Source of the DNA: Diprion similis | Lineage: Eukaryota; Arthropoda; Insecta; Hymenoptera; Diprionidae | Assembly (NCBI RefSeq): GCF_021155765.1 | Contig: NC_060114.1 | Span: forward strand, 21,744,501-21,808,500 | Direction: 5' to 3' | DNA: 64,000 nt | Shown: one piece after another, positions 1-11,477 of the stretch | Layout: every line of letters starts with the position of its first letter | Numbering within the stretch: the stretch's first letter is position 1 | Notes under the pieces: generated by a model | What the model was told of the DNA's origin: nothing | Databases searched by the model: none | Seen by the model: only the letters and a program-made list of their open reading frames with translations | Program-made: the position numbers and the translations under genes

Positions 1-730
1 CGTTAAAGTTGAACGAAAAATCTCATTTCGATGAGGAATTCTTCAACTTTTTAAGATGGAGATGAATACTCTAGAAAAGATGTACCGGAAATGTGAAATA
101 ACGATTTACAACAGCGTCGTGAAGGAAAAATGAAGTACAACTGCAATGCAGTTAACTGCTTTACACAGTTGTCAACTGGTATGATAATTTATTGCAGATA
201 TTGATCCGATGAATATCGCAGAACTGACGGAAACCATCAATAAAGGTTATTATATTCGTATTGCAATAGAAATTATTCTCCACATGAACGTGAAGCACGA
301 ATGTCTCTCAATCGAATTATACTTCAACAATGAACACGGCAAGGAATTATGCACCCCGATTCAAATATTCCTGAGCATATCAATCCCTGTAATATTTTGG
401 ACTATAATATGAACAGAAAAATACATCACATAAAAAGTTTAATATCGAAGTGCGTTCAATGAGGAATATGGATTACCTGGCTGTCTGTTCCTTTTGATCT
501 CGTCGTCAGCAAAACTGTATTGGCTAGAATAACGGAAAAAAGAATGTGTCTATTTTCAGCACTTGTTCGTTACTAAGAATTCGAATTTACAGTGACTTCT
601 AATTGGGCAGTCACCGTTTGAAAGCACCTCTCGTTTGTTATGCAAGGACTGAATTAGCTTTGAATGGTCTCATCAGATCTTTCGGTGAGTTTGAGTTTGA
701 AAATACCGAAAAGGAAGCTTAGGTAGGTGG

Positions 731-1120
731 ATCCCTGCGACTTTGATCTGATTCATACGTGTTCTAGTGCGTTGAAAACTAAGAGACAGAGAAGAGGTAT
801 TTTTTTACATGCTAAGGAACGGTATAAGGGGCGAAAATGACCCCCAAAGATAGGCGATAACAGGGTGTTTTCTCCATTCTGGATAGAAGCGCTTGATTTA
901 TTGGAATGAAACCAACGCTGAAATGTTTCATTGATCAACAGAAACGTTTCAGCGTCGATTCCATTCAAATACATCAAGTGCATGAAAATACCACCCCATT
1001 TGATGTCTTTCTTTAGGGGTAATTTTCACCTCCTAACCCGTTCATCAACCCGATGAAAAAAATTTGGGTTTCTTAGTTTTCAATGCAGTACAATGTATAC
1101 GAACTAGACCAAAATCCAAG
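731..1120. repeat. Foldback (inverted-repeat) element, family A copy 1
   Basis: The two halves are imperfect inverted copies. The left arm runs through TTGAAAACTAAGAGAC (about 773) and a purine-rich GGGGCGAAAATGACCCCC (about 829). The right arm carries the complement, from about 1013 (TTTAGGGGTAATTTTCACC) to TCTTAGTTTTCAATG (about 1071-1085). A smaller inner palindrome, CTGAAATGTTTC ... GAAACGTTTCAG, lies at about 919-953. There is no coding capacity. A second copy lies at 9971-10391. This structure fits a non-autonomous MITE or foldback element. The outer ends are approximate because the arms decay gradually, and no target-site duplication is certain. Confidence 0.65.
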
Positions 1121-1555
1121 GTGTCAACCGACTTTGGATTCCTCGTGAGTGAGCACCGCGGTTAAATAAGCGTTCGAAAGGTACTCTTTAAAATTCTGTC
1201 GTAAGAAAGTACAATTTTTATCACTATCCATTATAGTTTGGTCTAAAAAAATTTTGACTATGGGGCTAAAAATTGAGTAGATAGCGCACAGAGGAGTTAC
1301 TCATTGTAACATAAATAGTTTCAGTGAAATAGTTTAATGGAGACAATTGAACCACCCATATAGTGTTGCGAGTGATTAAACAGTGGTCAGACCGTAAATC
1401 CCATCACCATTCCGACCACGCTTTAAACATCGCTTAAATCCCACTCTGAAATATTTGTTTTATTTTTCACACTTGAGCCTACATGGAGTCAAAGTACGAT
1501 TATACAAATCTTCGTGTATAATTGATTGTCTTGGGATTCAAGATGCAATTTCCGT

Positions 1556-1672
1556 TGCTCGTTGATAAGTTTTTGAAAAGTTGAAAGTGTCGGTAGACAT
1601 TTGTCGGAGTAAATGGACTGTCAATCGTCTAGACACCAATTCAACAACTTTTTTCAACGTTCATAAAAATTA
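1556..1672. repeat. Short imperfect inverted repeat (hairpin)
   Basis: The left arm, about 1560-1600 (CGTTGATAAG...GGTAGAC), is imperfectly complementary to the right arm, about 1627-1671 (GTCTAGACACC...CAACGTTCA), with a spacer of about 30 bases. This may be a degraded MITE or simply a hairpin-forming AT-rich stretch. Confidence 0.35.
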
Positions 1673-2633
1673 ATTTTACATAAAGCATAGCGAATCTGGA
1701 ACGGAAAAATACGTATACAGAGCGTTCGTGAAATTATGTGAAATTTTTGGTTTCCTTTTGTCGCCAATTTCGCTCAAAGGCTGTTTCTGCAAAACAAAAG
1801 CACGTTCGAATAGTGGAACCATTCGCACGGCAGAATTCGGTTGGACTCTCCAGGCAGCCGTGAAAGTATACAGAGATCCGCACCGTATGGTCTTGGCTTG
1901 CAGACAGTTTCACTGGACGAAACTGGAAGTTGTTATCAGCTATAAATGTCGGGCGGAGAAGGGGGTTCCAGTCTATCGTTACCACTGTTCGATACTAACT
2001 TCTCCTCGCCAGGATAGCGTTGATCATAATGTGGCGCCTGCCGACAAGGCGCAGACCTATAGAATTACGTTCTGCGGAAAGCTCTCAACTACAGGCAAGA
2101 ACCGCATAACGCACGTTCCTCATTGTTCGAAGTTGAAAGATGCGGCGTTTAATATGATTTACAATGGTATTGATTCACTTTTTGCGCATAAAAAATTCTC
2201 ATCAACTTTTCGCGGTACATTTTTGCGAATCCAGAACTGCAGGCTGATCGCTTGGATCGGATTGCTGAACAAAGTTAGTGCATTTTATTGCTGCGAAACT
2301 GACTACTGGCACATGCGGACTACTCGACGGTAAATGAAAGACAAACTATTGGAAATTCCAGCAGCCGGATGCAGAGCAGTCTGGCTGGTTATCCGATTAT
2401 CCGATTCACCGGAACATTCACGTTTTGTATCCGTTGGCGTCATTTGCTCCCATCCGCTTCAATGGAACCCTAACCAATTCCCCATCGATGGTTACAAGTT
2501 TAATATTTCTCAATGCATCAGCCGCATACGTCAGGAAATCTCAAAGATTACTCATCCCGCCTTCAGAATCGAATAGTTTTCATATTCCATGTACGACAGT
2601 TACAGCGATTGTGCGTGTAGAACCGTTAATAAG

Positions 2634-3358
2634 TATGTACACCAGGGTAGTTCTTAAAAAGGTCATTTTTTAGTTTTAAGCGGTTCAACCCCCAAATTGG
2701 CTTAAAATAATCAAAAATGATTCCCTAATTTTTTCAGATTTTCATCTCAACTTTAACCCGTGCGCACAACAGAGTGGATTTTGCCATTCAACCCTTCCAA
2801 GGGCACATGGAATCTACCGCACAGATTTCGATAAAATTTGGTGTACGGGGGTTTCTTGAGTCGCTGATTACGATTCCGAATTCGAAATTTCAAAATTCAA
2901 AATGGCGGATCCAACATGGAGAGCCAAAATCCCAAAAATCCACCACCGAATGGATCCACCATTTTGAATGTTATTATTTTGAGTTCAGATTCGTAATCAG
3001 CGACCTCAAAAACCCCCGAGTATCGAGTTTTATTGAAATCGTATTATTTTTTGGATTTTTGGTCCGCCATACTGAATCCGCCATTTTGAACATTCAAATT
3101 TTGAGTTCAGATTCGTAACGAGCGACCCAAGAAGCCCTCTTATACCAAATTTTATCGAAATTCGTTCGCTAGAAGCAATGTGCCCTAAAAGGGTTAAATG
3201 GGGAAATCTAACCTCTTGCAAGCACGGGTTAGAGTTAAGAAAAATAAAAAGTAAAAAATAAGAGAATTGTTTTAGAATTATTTGTAACCGGTTTGTAGGG
3301 TGAGCCGATTGAAATTGAAAAATATTCTTTTTTAGGACCACCCTACTTACGTGCATAC
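2634..3358. repeat. Long foldback interspersed repeat, family B copy 1
   Basis: The terminal arms are imperfect inverted copies. GTATGTACACCAGGGTAG followed by a T-rich run on the left corresponds to the complement of TTTTAGGACCACCCTACTTACGTGCATAC on the right. Inside, both halves repeat a motif of the type GTCGCTGATTACGATTCC followed by AAATGGCGGATCC, once in each orientation (about 2862-2912 and 3075-3125). The short ORFs across it are not genes. Related degenerate sequence occurs at about 5380-5740 and 45372-45866. The family is probably a non-autonomous DNA transposon. Confidence 0.6.
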
Positions 3359-5379
3359 GGTTTCTTAAGTTTCTTAGAAAAATCCAAGACCATGAATTCC
3401 TGTACTATGTGAATTTTTTACCGACATAAATCGTCTTTCTTTGGCTTTTCAGAGTGGCACCGATCGATGGATTTCGCTCCGTTCATCGAAGCGCATCAGG
3501 GCTTTAACAAGGTTCTGATTAAAGAATCCAGAATGTAACTCGAGGATGGGGTGCCTTAGATACAGACGAAGCGTTCGATGACATGAACTAAAGCTGCCGT
3601 CGGAGATTTTCGGGTGAATACTTATACTCATCGAAGTTGAATATCAATTCATGCGATATAACCACACAACTATACCATGCTAAGGATTATCATTCATTTA
3701 TTTGGACCCTTTCCAAGTTCAAAAGCCCCGAAGAGTGAGTCCCAGGATATCAATCACTGCAAGGCATCAAAATAAAGTCATGACTCTTCGTGCAAATTCC
3801 ATCCGTGGCACCGCCCAGGCATAATTGTTCGGTTCCGAACGACCCTTGAGTGCGCTGGGCACATGTGGTGTGTTTGAGCAACGGTGTGGGCAGTAAGGGT
3901 GTCATGCATCCAGCGTGAACAATGTCATTAGATGATGTACGCACACATGGCACGCCTCACACGTGACGTGACGTATACCTATGTCGAGCGAATGGCAGGA
4001 CACGTGCAGCCGTTGTCATTGCGAAGTGTGCACGGCCAGGCGCTGTTAAAACGAAAAAAGCACTGGAATTTCATCGGCTGGTCTCTCTTTCCAGAATACA
4101 CCCTTCATCAGCACGGGCGGATTTCACAGACGAGTAATATCGTTCAGCGGAGGGATGAAACGGGGAAAAAATACTCGGAAGACATGGCAATTCCAATGAA
4201 TAAGGGCTGCTCCTTTTGAACTTCCATGGAGCATTCAACGCGCCTCGTTTACCGCCTCTGGACTTGCTCCGTGAAATCAATCGATGACAACGTTGTGCTA
4301 ACAATATACCGGTTTCTCTACATTTGCATACGGCTATTTGCGAATGCTCAATAGAACCACCGAGCAGAGTATGAGCCTCTTTTCAACGTTTCTGTACCGA
4401 GAGATATAAAAAAATTTTCGTTAATTAACAGGGATAACGAAATTCAATGGAACCAGTCATGGATATTCAAAAGAAAAAAAAAAAAAAACTTCGTGTGTCC
4501 GTCGTTTATAGTCGATATACTCAGCTCCATGATTTACGTACCTATACTTACCAAGAGGTTGAGTGGCGCATGTGAATGCAAATAATTTTAGCATGCGTAT
4601 CTAATTCCTAACGGCAGTCAATGTTGGTTCGTACAACGAAGTTATCCACATCGTGAGATAATATGTTTTTTTTTTAATGAGTTCGAACGGACACTGTTAT
4701 TTCTGCGAAGCAGAAGTGCGAAGGACCGAAGGACTCTGCGAGGTGACGTTAAGAGTAGAATTCCCTTCAAATATTTCTAACTACTGTACGGAATAACTTG
4801 ACTTCTTGACTTTGTGAGACGAGAGGGCGTAACCTGAAAGTTCCTGCGCATTTTCCAACTTCATTTTGCTTGGCTCGGTTCAACGACGCGATTCCGCACA
4901 CAGAGGACTACCCGAATGAAAAGGAACTTCTCGTTTATTGCGTTAGGCGCAGCGCTCGGTCGAATTAATTGATTCCATCACCACACGGGTTTGTAATCTG
5001 CTGCAGGGTTCATCGCTTCCATCGATCCTATTCAAAGCCTCAAATCCTGCATCGCGGCTCCATGCATACGTGCAGTTATACAACATTTCACGGCACTCTT
5101 TTCTTCATTCTGATCGTTATCCTCAAAAGTCGTACATCTAGAAACGCTGCAACGCTCGACGTGGATGCTATTCACCAATAAAATCGTCCCGGATCATACG
5201 TGCTTAGCTATGGCGTTATAAGTATTTGAATATTTTTCTCATTTCGTGAATTGGTACAAAAAACAAGCGTCTTTAGACTGGCTATGAGCCAGCCCTTGAA
5301 TTTCCATTACACACACCGCAGGTTCCAAGTTTATAGAGAGAAAAAGAATAACATCCGATTCCGATTTCGAACTGGAAAT

Positions 5380-5745
5380 TCAGATTCGTGATTAACGATT
5401 TTGAAGCCCTCGGACACCATGTTCCATGAAAATATGACGATTTTCTTTAGTTTAAACCACTATGATGGATCCAACATTATAAAATCTTACAAATTTGACC
5501 TTGGATTCGTTATCGATGACCCAATAAACCTCCGCCTACAAATTCCTACCAAAATCGTAATATTTTTGGATTTTTTCCACCATATTGAATCGCCATTTTG
5601 GATTTCGCAATCTGTTCGCAATGTTTACAGTTTCTTTCTAGCTTATTGAATATGCCAAATTTCAATTTCGCAAATTTGACCTTAGATACTTGATTCGCGA
5701 CCAAAAAAACCTCACGGTACCGACTTGCATTACAATCCATTTATC
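5380..5745. repeat. Degenerate family B repeat fragment
   Basis: This stretch shares motif order with the element at 2634-3358: TTCGTTATCGATGACCC, then a long T-rich part, then CACCATATTGAATCGCCAT and further GATTCGCGACC. It appears truncated and diverged, with no coding capacity. The boundaries are uncertain. Confidence 0.4.
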
Positions 5746-5819
5746 CATTCTCAACATGTCATCATTTTTTGTGGTTTTTGTTATTTAAATCATTGAAAAA
5801 GTGCTGAACAGATCAAAGC

Positions 5820-6090
5820 CGAAATCGAGTTAGTTTTAAGTTTGGTAAAGCCGCGTCGATTCAGACCAAAATTATTGAAATCCGGTAACTTGTTCTCGAC
5901 ATATCGTCGGACAAAAAATAGATCACATACATACATACAGACACACAGATGTCCGTCCAAAAATGGTCGGGGATGATTCTTCCAGACCCTAAAACCTCGA
6001 GATCTTATGCAAGCTCAACTTTTGATTCTCGAAATGATCACAATAACTTCCTGTTTTCTCTTACAACATAGAAACGGGAAGTCGAAAAGA
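5820..6090. repeat. Interspersed repeat with CATA microsatellite
   Basis: A (CATA)n/(CACA)n tract at about 5927-5947 is followed by GATGTCCGTCCAAAAATGG, CCAGACCCTAAAACCTCGAG, ATCACAATAACTTCC and a terminal AAACGGGAAGT. This succession resembles a common, high-copy insect repeat that I associate with transposon 3' regions. That association is from memory and not verified. No ORF is present. Confidence 0.45.
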
Positions 6091-6311
6091 GGGCAATCGT
6101 TAGACAAAAAATTAGGGTTATTCGTGAAAGTTTTTGGGGTTAGATCTCAAAATATAGGCGATACGACGTTATGAATTTTGCCGCTGTCTGTACGGGAGGT
6201 ATTCATAAAATAGCAAAAACGTAAAATGCAGACGCGCTTCGTCTGTCTACCCCGACGTGGCGGGTGACAGAATAGCCTGCGGCTGTTTTAGGGCGAGAGG
6301 CGAGAGAGCAA

Positions 6312-6344
6312 AAGAGAGAGAGAGAGAGAGATAGAGAGAGAGAG
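6312..6344. repeat. (GA)n microsatellite
   Basis: A nearly perfect GA dinucleotide run is interrupted once by GATAG. Confidence 0.9.
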
Positions 6345-8875
6345 TCGGGCCGTAGAATAAATTTTCTAAAAGCTGTAGGTATGTACAATATCGTGGCATG
6401 TATTCTTGGGCAGCGCAGCGCCCTCAGCCAGGGTTGTGAAAGCCGGTCCAACGCCGGTCTCAGCGCCTCTTTATTCATGCATAAAATCTATATTCTTTCG
6501 AGGAAACAGCCTCTCTTGTCACCATATTCACCTGCACACCCTACTAGCGCTCACCCACCGGCAATGCGGGACAAGTTGATCATGATTTGCTCTTTTTCTT
6601 TTTAATACTCCTTTCAGCCGGTTGCTATATTGATAGTGATCGCACGAAGATTTTAATCAGCCTTAATGTCCTCAATAGTCAGGTAAACAATTGCTGTTGG
6701 CTGTTAATTGACTCAATATCGACAGAAATTTTCAGTCAACTGTTTCAAGTCAAGTACGGGAATAGCCATATTATGAGCCTATTGATGACTGCAGTATACA
6801 CTTACTAAGAGTGCGCGAATGTCGAGAACAACCGACGCCAACTATTTGATTGTTAATAGTCAAGGCAAATGGCAACTCTTTAAAAGTAAGCTCAATACTT
6901 GAACTTGAGTCAATCTGATAGGTATATCGAATCACACTAAAAATTTTCAATGTTGTTCGTAGATTGACCAAATGAATCACGACTACGTGTCGAAATCACG
7001 CATTGACCGTTCATAGCTTTTGACTTGACGTTCCAGTGGTAACTAACCTAAAATAAGGTGACAACGAGTCGACAACGGTAGCAGAATTACCTTATACTTG
7101 GCATTGCAGAGGATATCAGTAAACATCAAGTATACCTGCATGTCATCTCTAAGACTAGTTTTTTGATGAACTATAGCCATTCAAAGATAGCATCCCTTTT
7201 GTCAACGTTTTGCAAACAACGGGCCGACATTTTTTTTCATTCGACAAAACGCTGACTCTTTGAGGTCGAATGATAGTGTCAGTCTCTGGACAATTGTGCT
7301 TTCTTGGGATACGCTGTGAAATTATGCAAATTGTACACCTGGTGAAGTTTTCGCGATAATTTATAGTTATTTTGTTGGTATGAATTATTTCCATTCTGCA
7401 CCAGAAGCTTTGGATAACAAGGATGCAGGACGCTTGAGGAAAAACGCGAGGAAGAATAAGAAGATGAAACACTCGGAAGGGAGCTGCAGATTTGAATAAG
7501 ATTATTTTCACTCGTCATTAATTCGTTACAAACGGACGACTCGGTGACTCGCCTAGCGAGTAGAATTTAATCCGCTTAAACGAGTAGTCGAAATCAGGGG
7601 GTGTATTCTGGCGATCTGCGGGCTCCTCTGCGCTTTAAAGTGTTTTCATTTCACCAGAGCGAGCGAATAATTTGTCTTCTCCTATTCCATCAGCCGCGCT
7701 CCATCGACGAAGAGACAAAAACCGTCCCCATTATAGCCGTGCAACGCGACGTCGGATTGATCGGGGAATTTTCATCCCCCGCATGCCGCAGCTGCTCTCA
7801 TTTATCGTCAGCTATGAATAAAACGGGGAGAGGATTAGGGTCACTGGCTGGCTACAGCTTCCTGTCCGGCTTCCGCATCCCCTGCAGTCTGGGTGCACGT
7901 GGTGCAGTTTATGGGCTTAGAACTGCGCCCAATATTCCTGCACATATATCGGAATCGCGAGAAGGATGGAATCCTGCAATTCGGTCCTTGAATCTCTCGG
8001 AATAAAAATATTTCCGTCTTCCGCCAATCTTTTCACCCTCCGTCCGTCGCGGTCACGGATCTTTGGACGTGTACGTGCGGCTACAAGAGAGTCGGAAAAG
8101 AGGGTACTTCGCGGTGCCTTGCTGTATATTTATCAAGTCAAGGCGTCACCGGGTATTTGAATTGCAAATCTTGAGTCACGACGTCGCGGTGCAAGCTCCA
8201 CGTTCCGTTATGGTCCGCTACCATACGGAAAACGAGGGTTGCTGAGCTTGGATTTCAAAATTTTAGGGCAACAGCTTGTTGCCGCAGCTTACGGAAAAAC
8301 CCCTAATGCGATCGCGGGGGCTTTTACGGTGTAACACGATTCATGATCGTTTCAACGCAAGCTCAAACGGTCCGTTCATTCTTCGCCGCGGAGGCTTATT
8401 GGCTCATCATGTTTGAAATTAATACGAGCGTATGAGTCGAGTCTGATTAACACGACAAGTTATGCATTTCAATAGGGCCATTCACCCACACGTATTCCAC
8501 GGCTGCATAACAAATTCAATGTTAATCATCCACAGTGGGTATTTCTAATTATGATTTTAATTACCATATTGTTGCCGCTGCTGTGGTTGATCACTACGAG
8601 TCAACACTGGCATTGCATAGATAAAATACACCAATACACCAATACATTAGGATGGTCGTTAATGTGTTTTTTTTTAATTTTCTTTCTACAATTGGAGCCG
8701 ATTTATGACCATCCGACATGATCTGCCATTCAACGACCACGATAGTATACATTAATTAATAGTGCATGTTAGTTTTTTTTTAGTTTCTATTTGCATTAAT
8801 AAATTTTGATCTTTTACATCGAATAATAACCAAAATCTTTATTTATTACTTATGAAGTTTGCTTTTGACTTTTTT

Positions 8876-9292
8876 ACGTTGGTAAATAACGCCGGTCAAC
8901 ACAATTTTCGAGGCCGAGTTCGAGATGTCGAACTTTGATTTCATCCATGGCACGTAACTAATGAAAGAAAAAATAGTCTTATCAGATAAAGTTTACTTTT
9001 GTAGAAGCCAGAACGATATGTCGGATTTTAAGAAAAATGATATATTTTCTCAAACATTTATTGTAAGTAACAACTAAACAAACTTCAGTTTGGCATTCAA
9101 ATTACTTAAATTACATAAGAATAGGTCAATTTTTCTTAAAATCCGGAATATCGTTCTGGTTTCTACAAACGCAAACTTTATCTAATGAAACTATTTTTTC
9201 TTTTATTACTTACGTAAAAGAAATTAAAAAACTTGACATCTAGAACCCAGACTCAATATTCGTGTCGACCGGTCTAATCTTCCACCGACAAG
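8876..9292. repeat. Foldback element with long arms, family C
   Basis: The left arm (about 8876-9035) contains CGCCGGTCAACAC, AAAGAAAAAATAGTCTTATC, GTAGAAGCCAGAACGATAT and GGATTTTAAGAAAAAT. The right arm (about 9125-9292) carries the complements in reverse order: ATTTTTCTTAAAATCCG, ATATCGTTCTGGTTTCTAC, CTATTTTTTCTTTTATTAC and GTGTCGACCGGTCT. The arms are about 160 bp with high identity, separated by about 90 bp. With no ORF, it fits a MITE or foldback transposon. The better-preserved arms suggest it is younger than the other repeats in this window. Confidence 0.75.
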
Positions 9293-9970
9293 TATAATCA
9301 GTGTATAATAATCACCGCATTTTTCTGCGTTACAAAACAAACCAGATCTGTCAAAACCACCGCTGCAGAGTACTCAAATTCAAAAGTAAAAAAATACGTT
9401 CTGTTTGTGTTTCAATCGTCAGTAAAAAAAAATCCTTACAATTTGCAGAGGTAATAATTTATTTCACTGAATAAACAGCTTGTATTGAATTTTCGTTACA
9501 GCTCGTTTCGTGTATGCACATGGGTATACCTATAATATCCTGTAGCACCGGCACGAATGTGAACCGACGCTAAGTTTTGATCATGAAAAAAAAAAAACGG
9601 TCAACACCCGGCGATTGATAAATAAATAAAATGAATTCACACTCGATTTGCAAAGCAGATGTCAACACCATACAGCAAACATTGAAACTCGCTGAATGCC
9701 GGGGCGTGTTTTTGATCGCATGCAGGCTTGCCTTTAGCTCTGCGTCAACATTAAACGACAAAATAATATTTATCGTCACGCGTGCCGAATCCTACCCACG
9801 TATAACGACACGTGATTACAGCTGCGTCTGGCAACATCATCTTGAGTATCGCGTGTTTCGCTTATTTGCGTTGCAATTTCAACCGATCAATTATTGCCAA
9901 TCCAAAGTCGTTGACCGAAAATTCGTTACACCTCCAACTGAATCCAAGTAGGGCTTATACCGATTCTGAC

Positions 9971-10391
9971 AAGGAACATCATTTTGGTGTGCCCCTCTGA
10001 TTTCGTTGAGACTCGTTTATGTTGTGGCATATTGAAAACCAAAAGACAAGTATTTTTTTATCTGCGGAAAAACGGTTTAAAGGGGTGAAAACGACCTCCA
10101 AAGACGGATACTCAACGGGGTGATTTCTTGACGCGCTTCATGTATTTGAATGAAAAGAACACTGAAATGTTTTTCTAATGAATGGGAATGGGAAAACTTC
10201 AGCGTTAGTTTCATTCAAATCCATCAAGCGCATCAAGAAATCACGTCGATGGGCGGCCATCTTTGGGGGTAGTTTTCACCCCTCTAAACCGTTTTTCCGC
10301 AATAAAAAAAATACATGTGTCTTAGTTTTCAATGTTCTACAACATACATGAGCTCCAACGAAATCAGGGGGACACCAAACTGATGTTCGTT
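9971..10391. repeat. Foldback element, family A copy 2
   Basis: The left end, AGGAACATCATTTTGGTGT (9972 onward), is matched by the complement of CACCAAACTGATGTTCGTT at the right end (10371-10391). Further in, CTGATTTCGTTG matches CAACGAAATCAG, and ATTGAAAACC...AAAACGGTTTAAAGGGG matches its reverse complement near 10280. The order of internal motifs is the same as in 731-1120. The element is about 420 bp and non-coding, with arms well enough preserved to define both ends. Confidence 0.75.
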
Positions 10392-11477
10392 ATAAGTTGT
10401 GCTAGAGGTCGTAAAAAAAGGTGAACTTCCGGAAGAAAAAACAAATATCCATGATAACGCCAGTCTAAAAACTTCATTACCACAAATCCATTGATTAGCG
10501 AAGTTTTGATCGCGGGCACGTTCCTTGGGTCACATATTCATGAGGCGTACTAATAGAGCGGGCGTTTCCGTGAGGACTTTCGAACAATTCGGCGGTTGGT
10601 CCTAAAGTTTCCGCTTATAACATCTCGATGGTCCTTCGAAAGCGCCATCTTTCACGCTCGGCGATCTTTTGTTTTTTTTTTATTTCCCTTTCACCGAGTA
10701 CCCACCAGCTGCAGCCCTTTCTCACCGAGTACAATGATGCAGAGACAAAACAGAAAGAGAGAAGAAATAAGAAGAAAAAATAACCAGGGCTTTCATACGT
10801 CCGCTAAAATATTCATTGTCTTGAAATGGGTGTTTGTTTAGGGTGGCAAAGCAGTTAATAGTGTGTTGGCAACACTCGCGAACTGAATGAAAAAAAAAAG
10901 GAAAAAACAAACATTATAGAACTTATCCACGCGTTAATAATAACGCAATCACGAGCGCTGCGGGCGAGTGAAAAGAATTTACATGGCGAGTAAATCGTAA
11001 ATGCAGGCACAAAAATTGTTCTCTCGGATTTCCATTACAGTTTTATTTCCAAATACGGTAGGACAGGATCTTACATTCTTCGAGTAACACCAGCGAAAAA
11101 TTTAGCTTTTTCAAAATTGTTCTCGAACATATTCTGCCGTTGTACGTTGCTGTGACGACAAATAGTTGCTCAAACACAGTGGGAAAAAACATGAAAAAAA
11201 AAATAAAAAAATTTGTTACATGTATTTACCGTACGCGTATCCGAGTTTTTTCGAAGTTTTTTCTAAGTTTGTCGACAATTAAAACATCAAATGAAGTACA
11301 AAGACACGAGGATCAGAATAAAGTGATTTTCAGCTTAATAGGTAAATTGTATACCAGTTATTGTAACGTATTGTATAAAACAATATGGTATAATTTATTA
11401 ATCAGCTAATATAAACGCAATTAGCTACAGGTAAATAAAACGACTTTTCCTGATACTCGAATATCTCTTCAAACATT

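Larger units (their letters stand above)
1..11477. other. Gene-poor region with scattered degenerate repeats
   Basis: No open reading frame here has recognisable protein similarity or a splice structure I could extend. The short ORFs are not supported. The stretch holds several foldback or interspersed repeats, listed separately, a GA microsatellite near 6.3 kb, and a locally GC-richer patch at about 7.6-8.3 kb. That patch could be a promoter or 5' UTR of a gene outside the window, but no exon could be defined in it. Confidence 0.6.
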
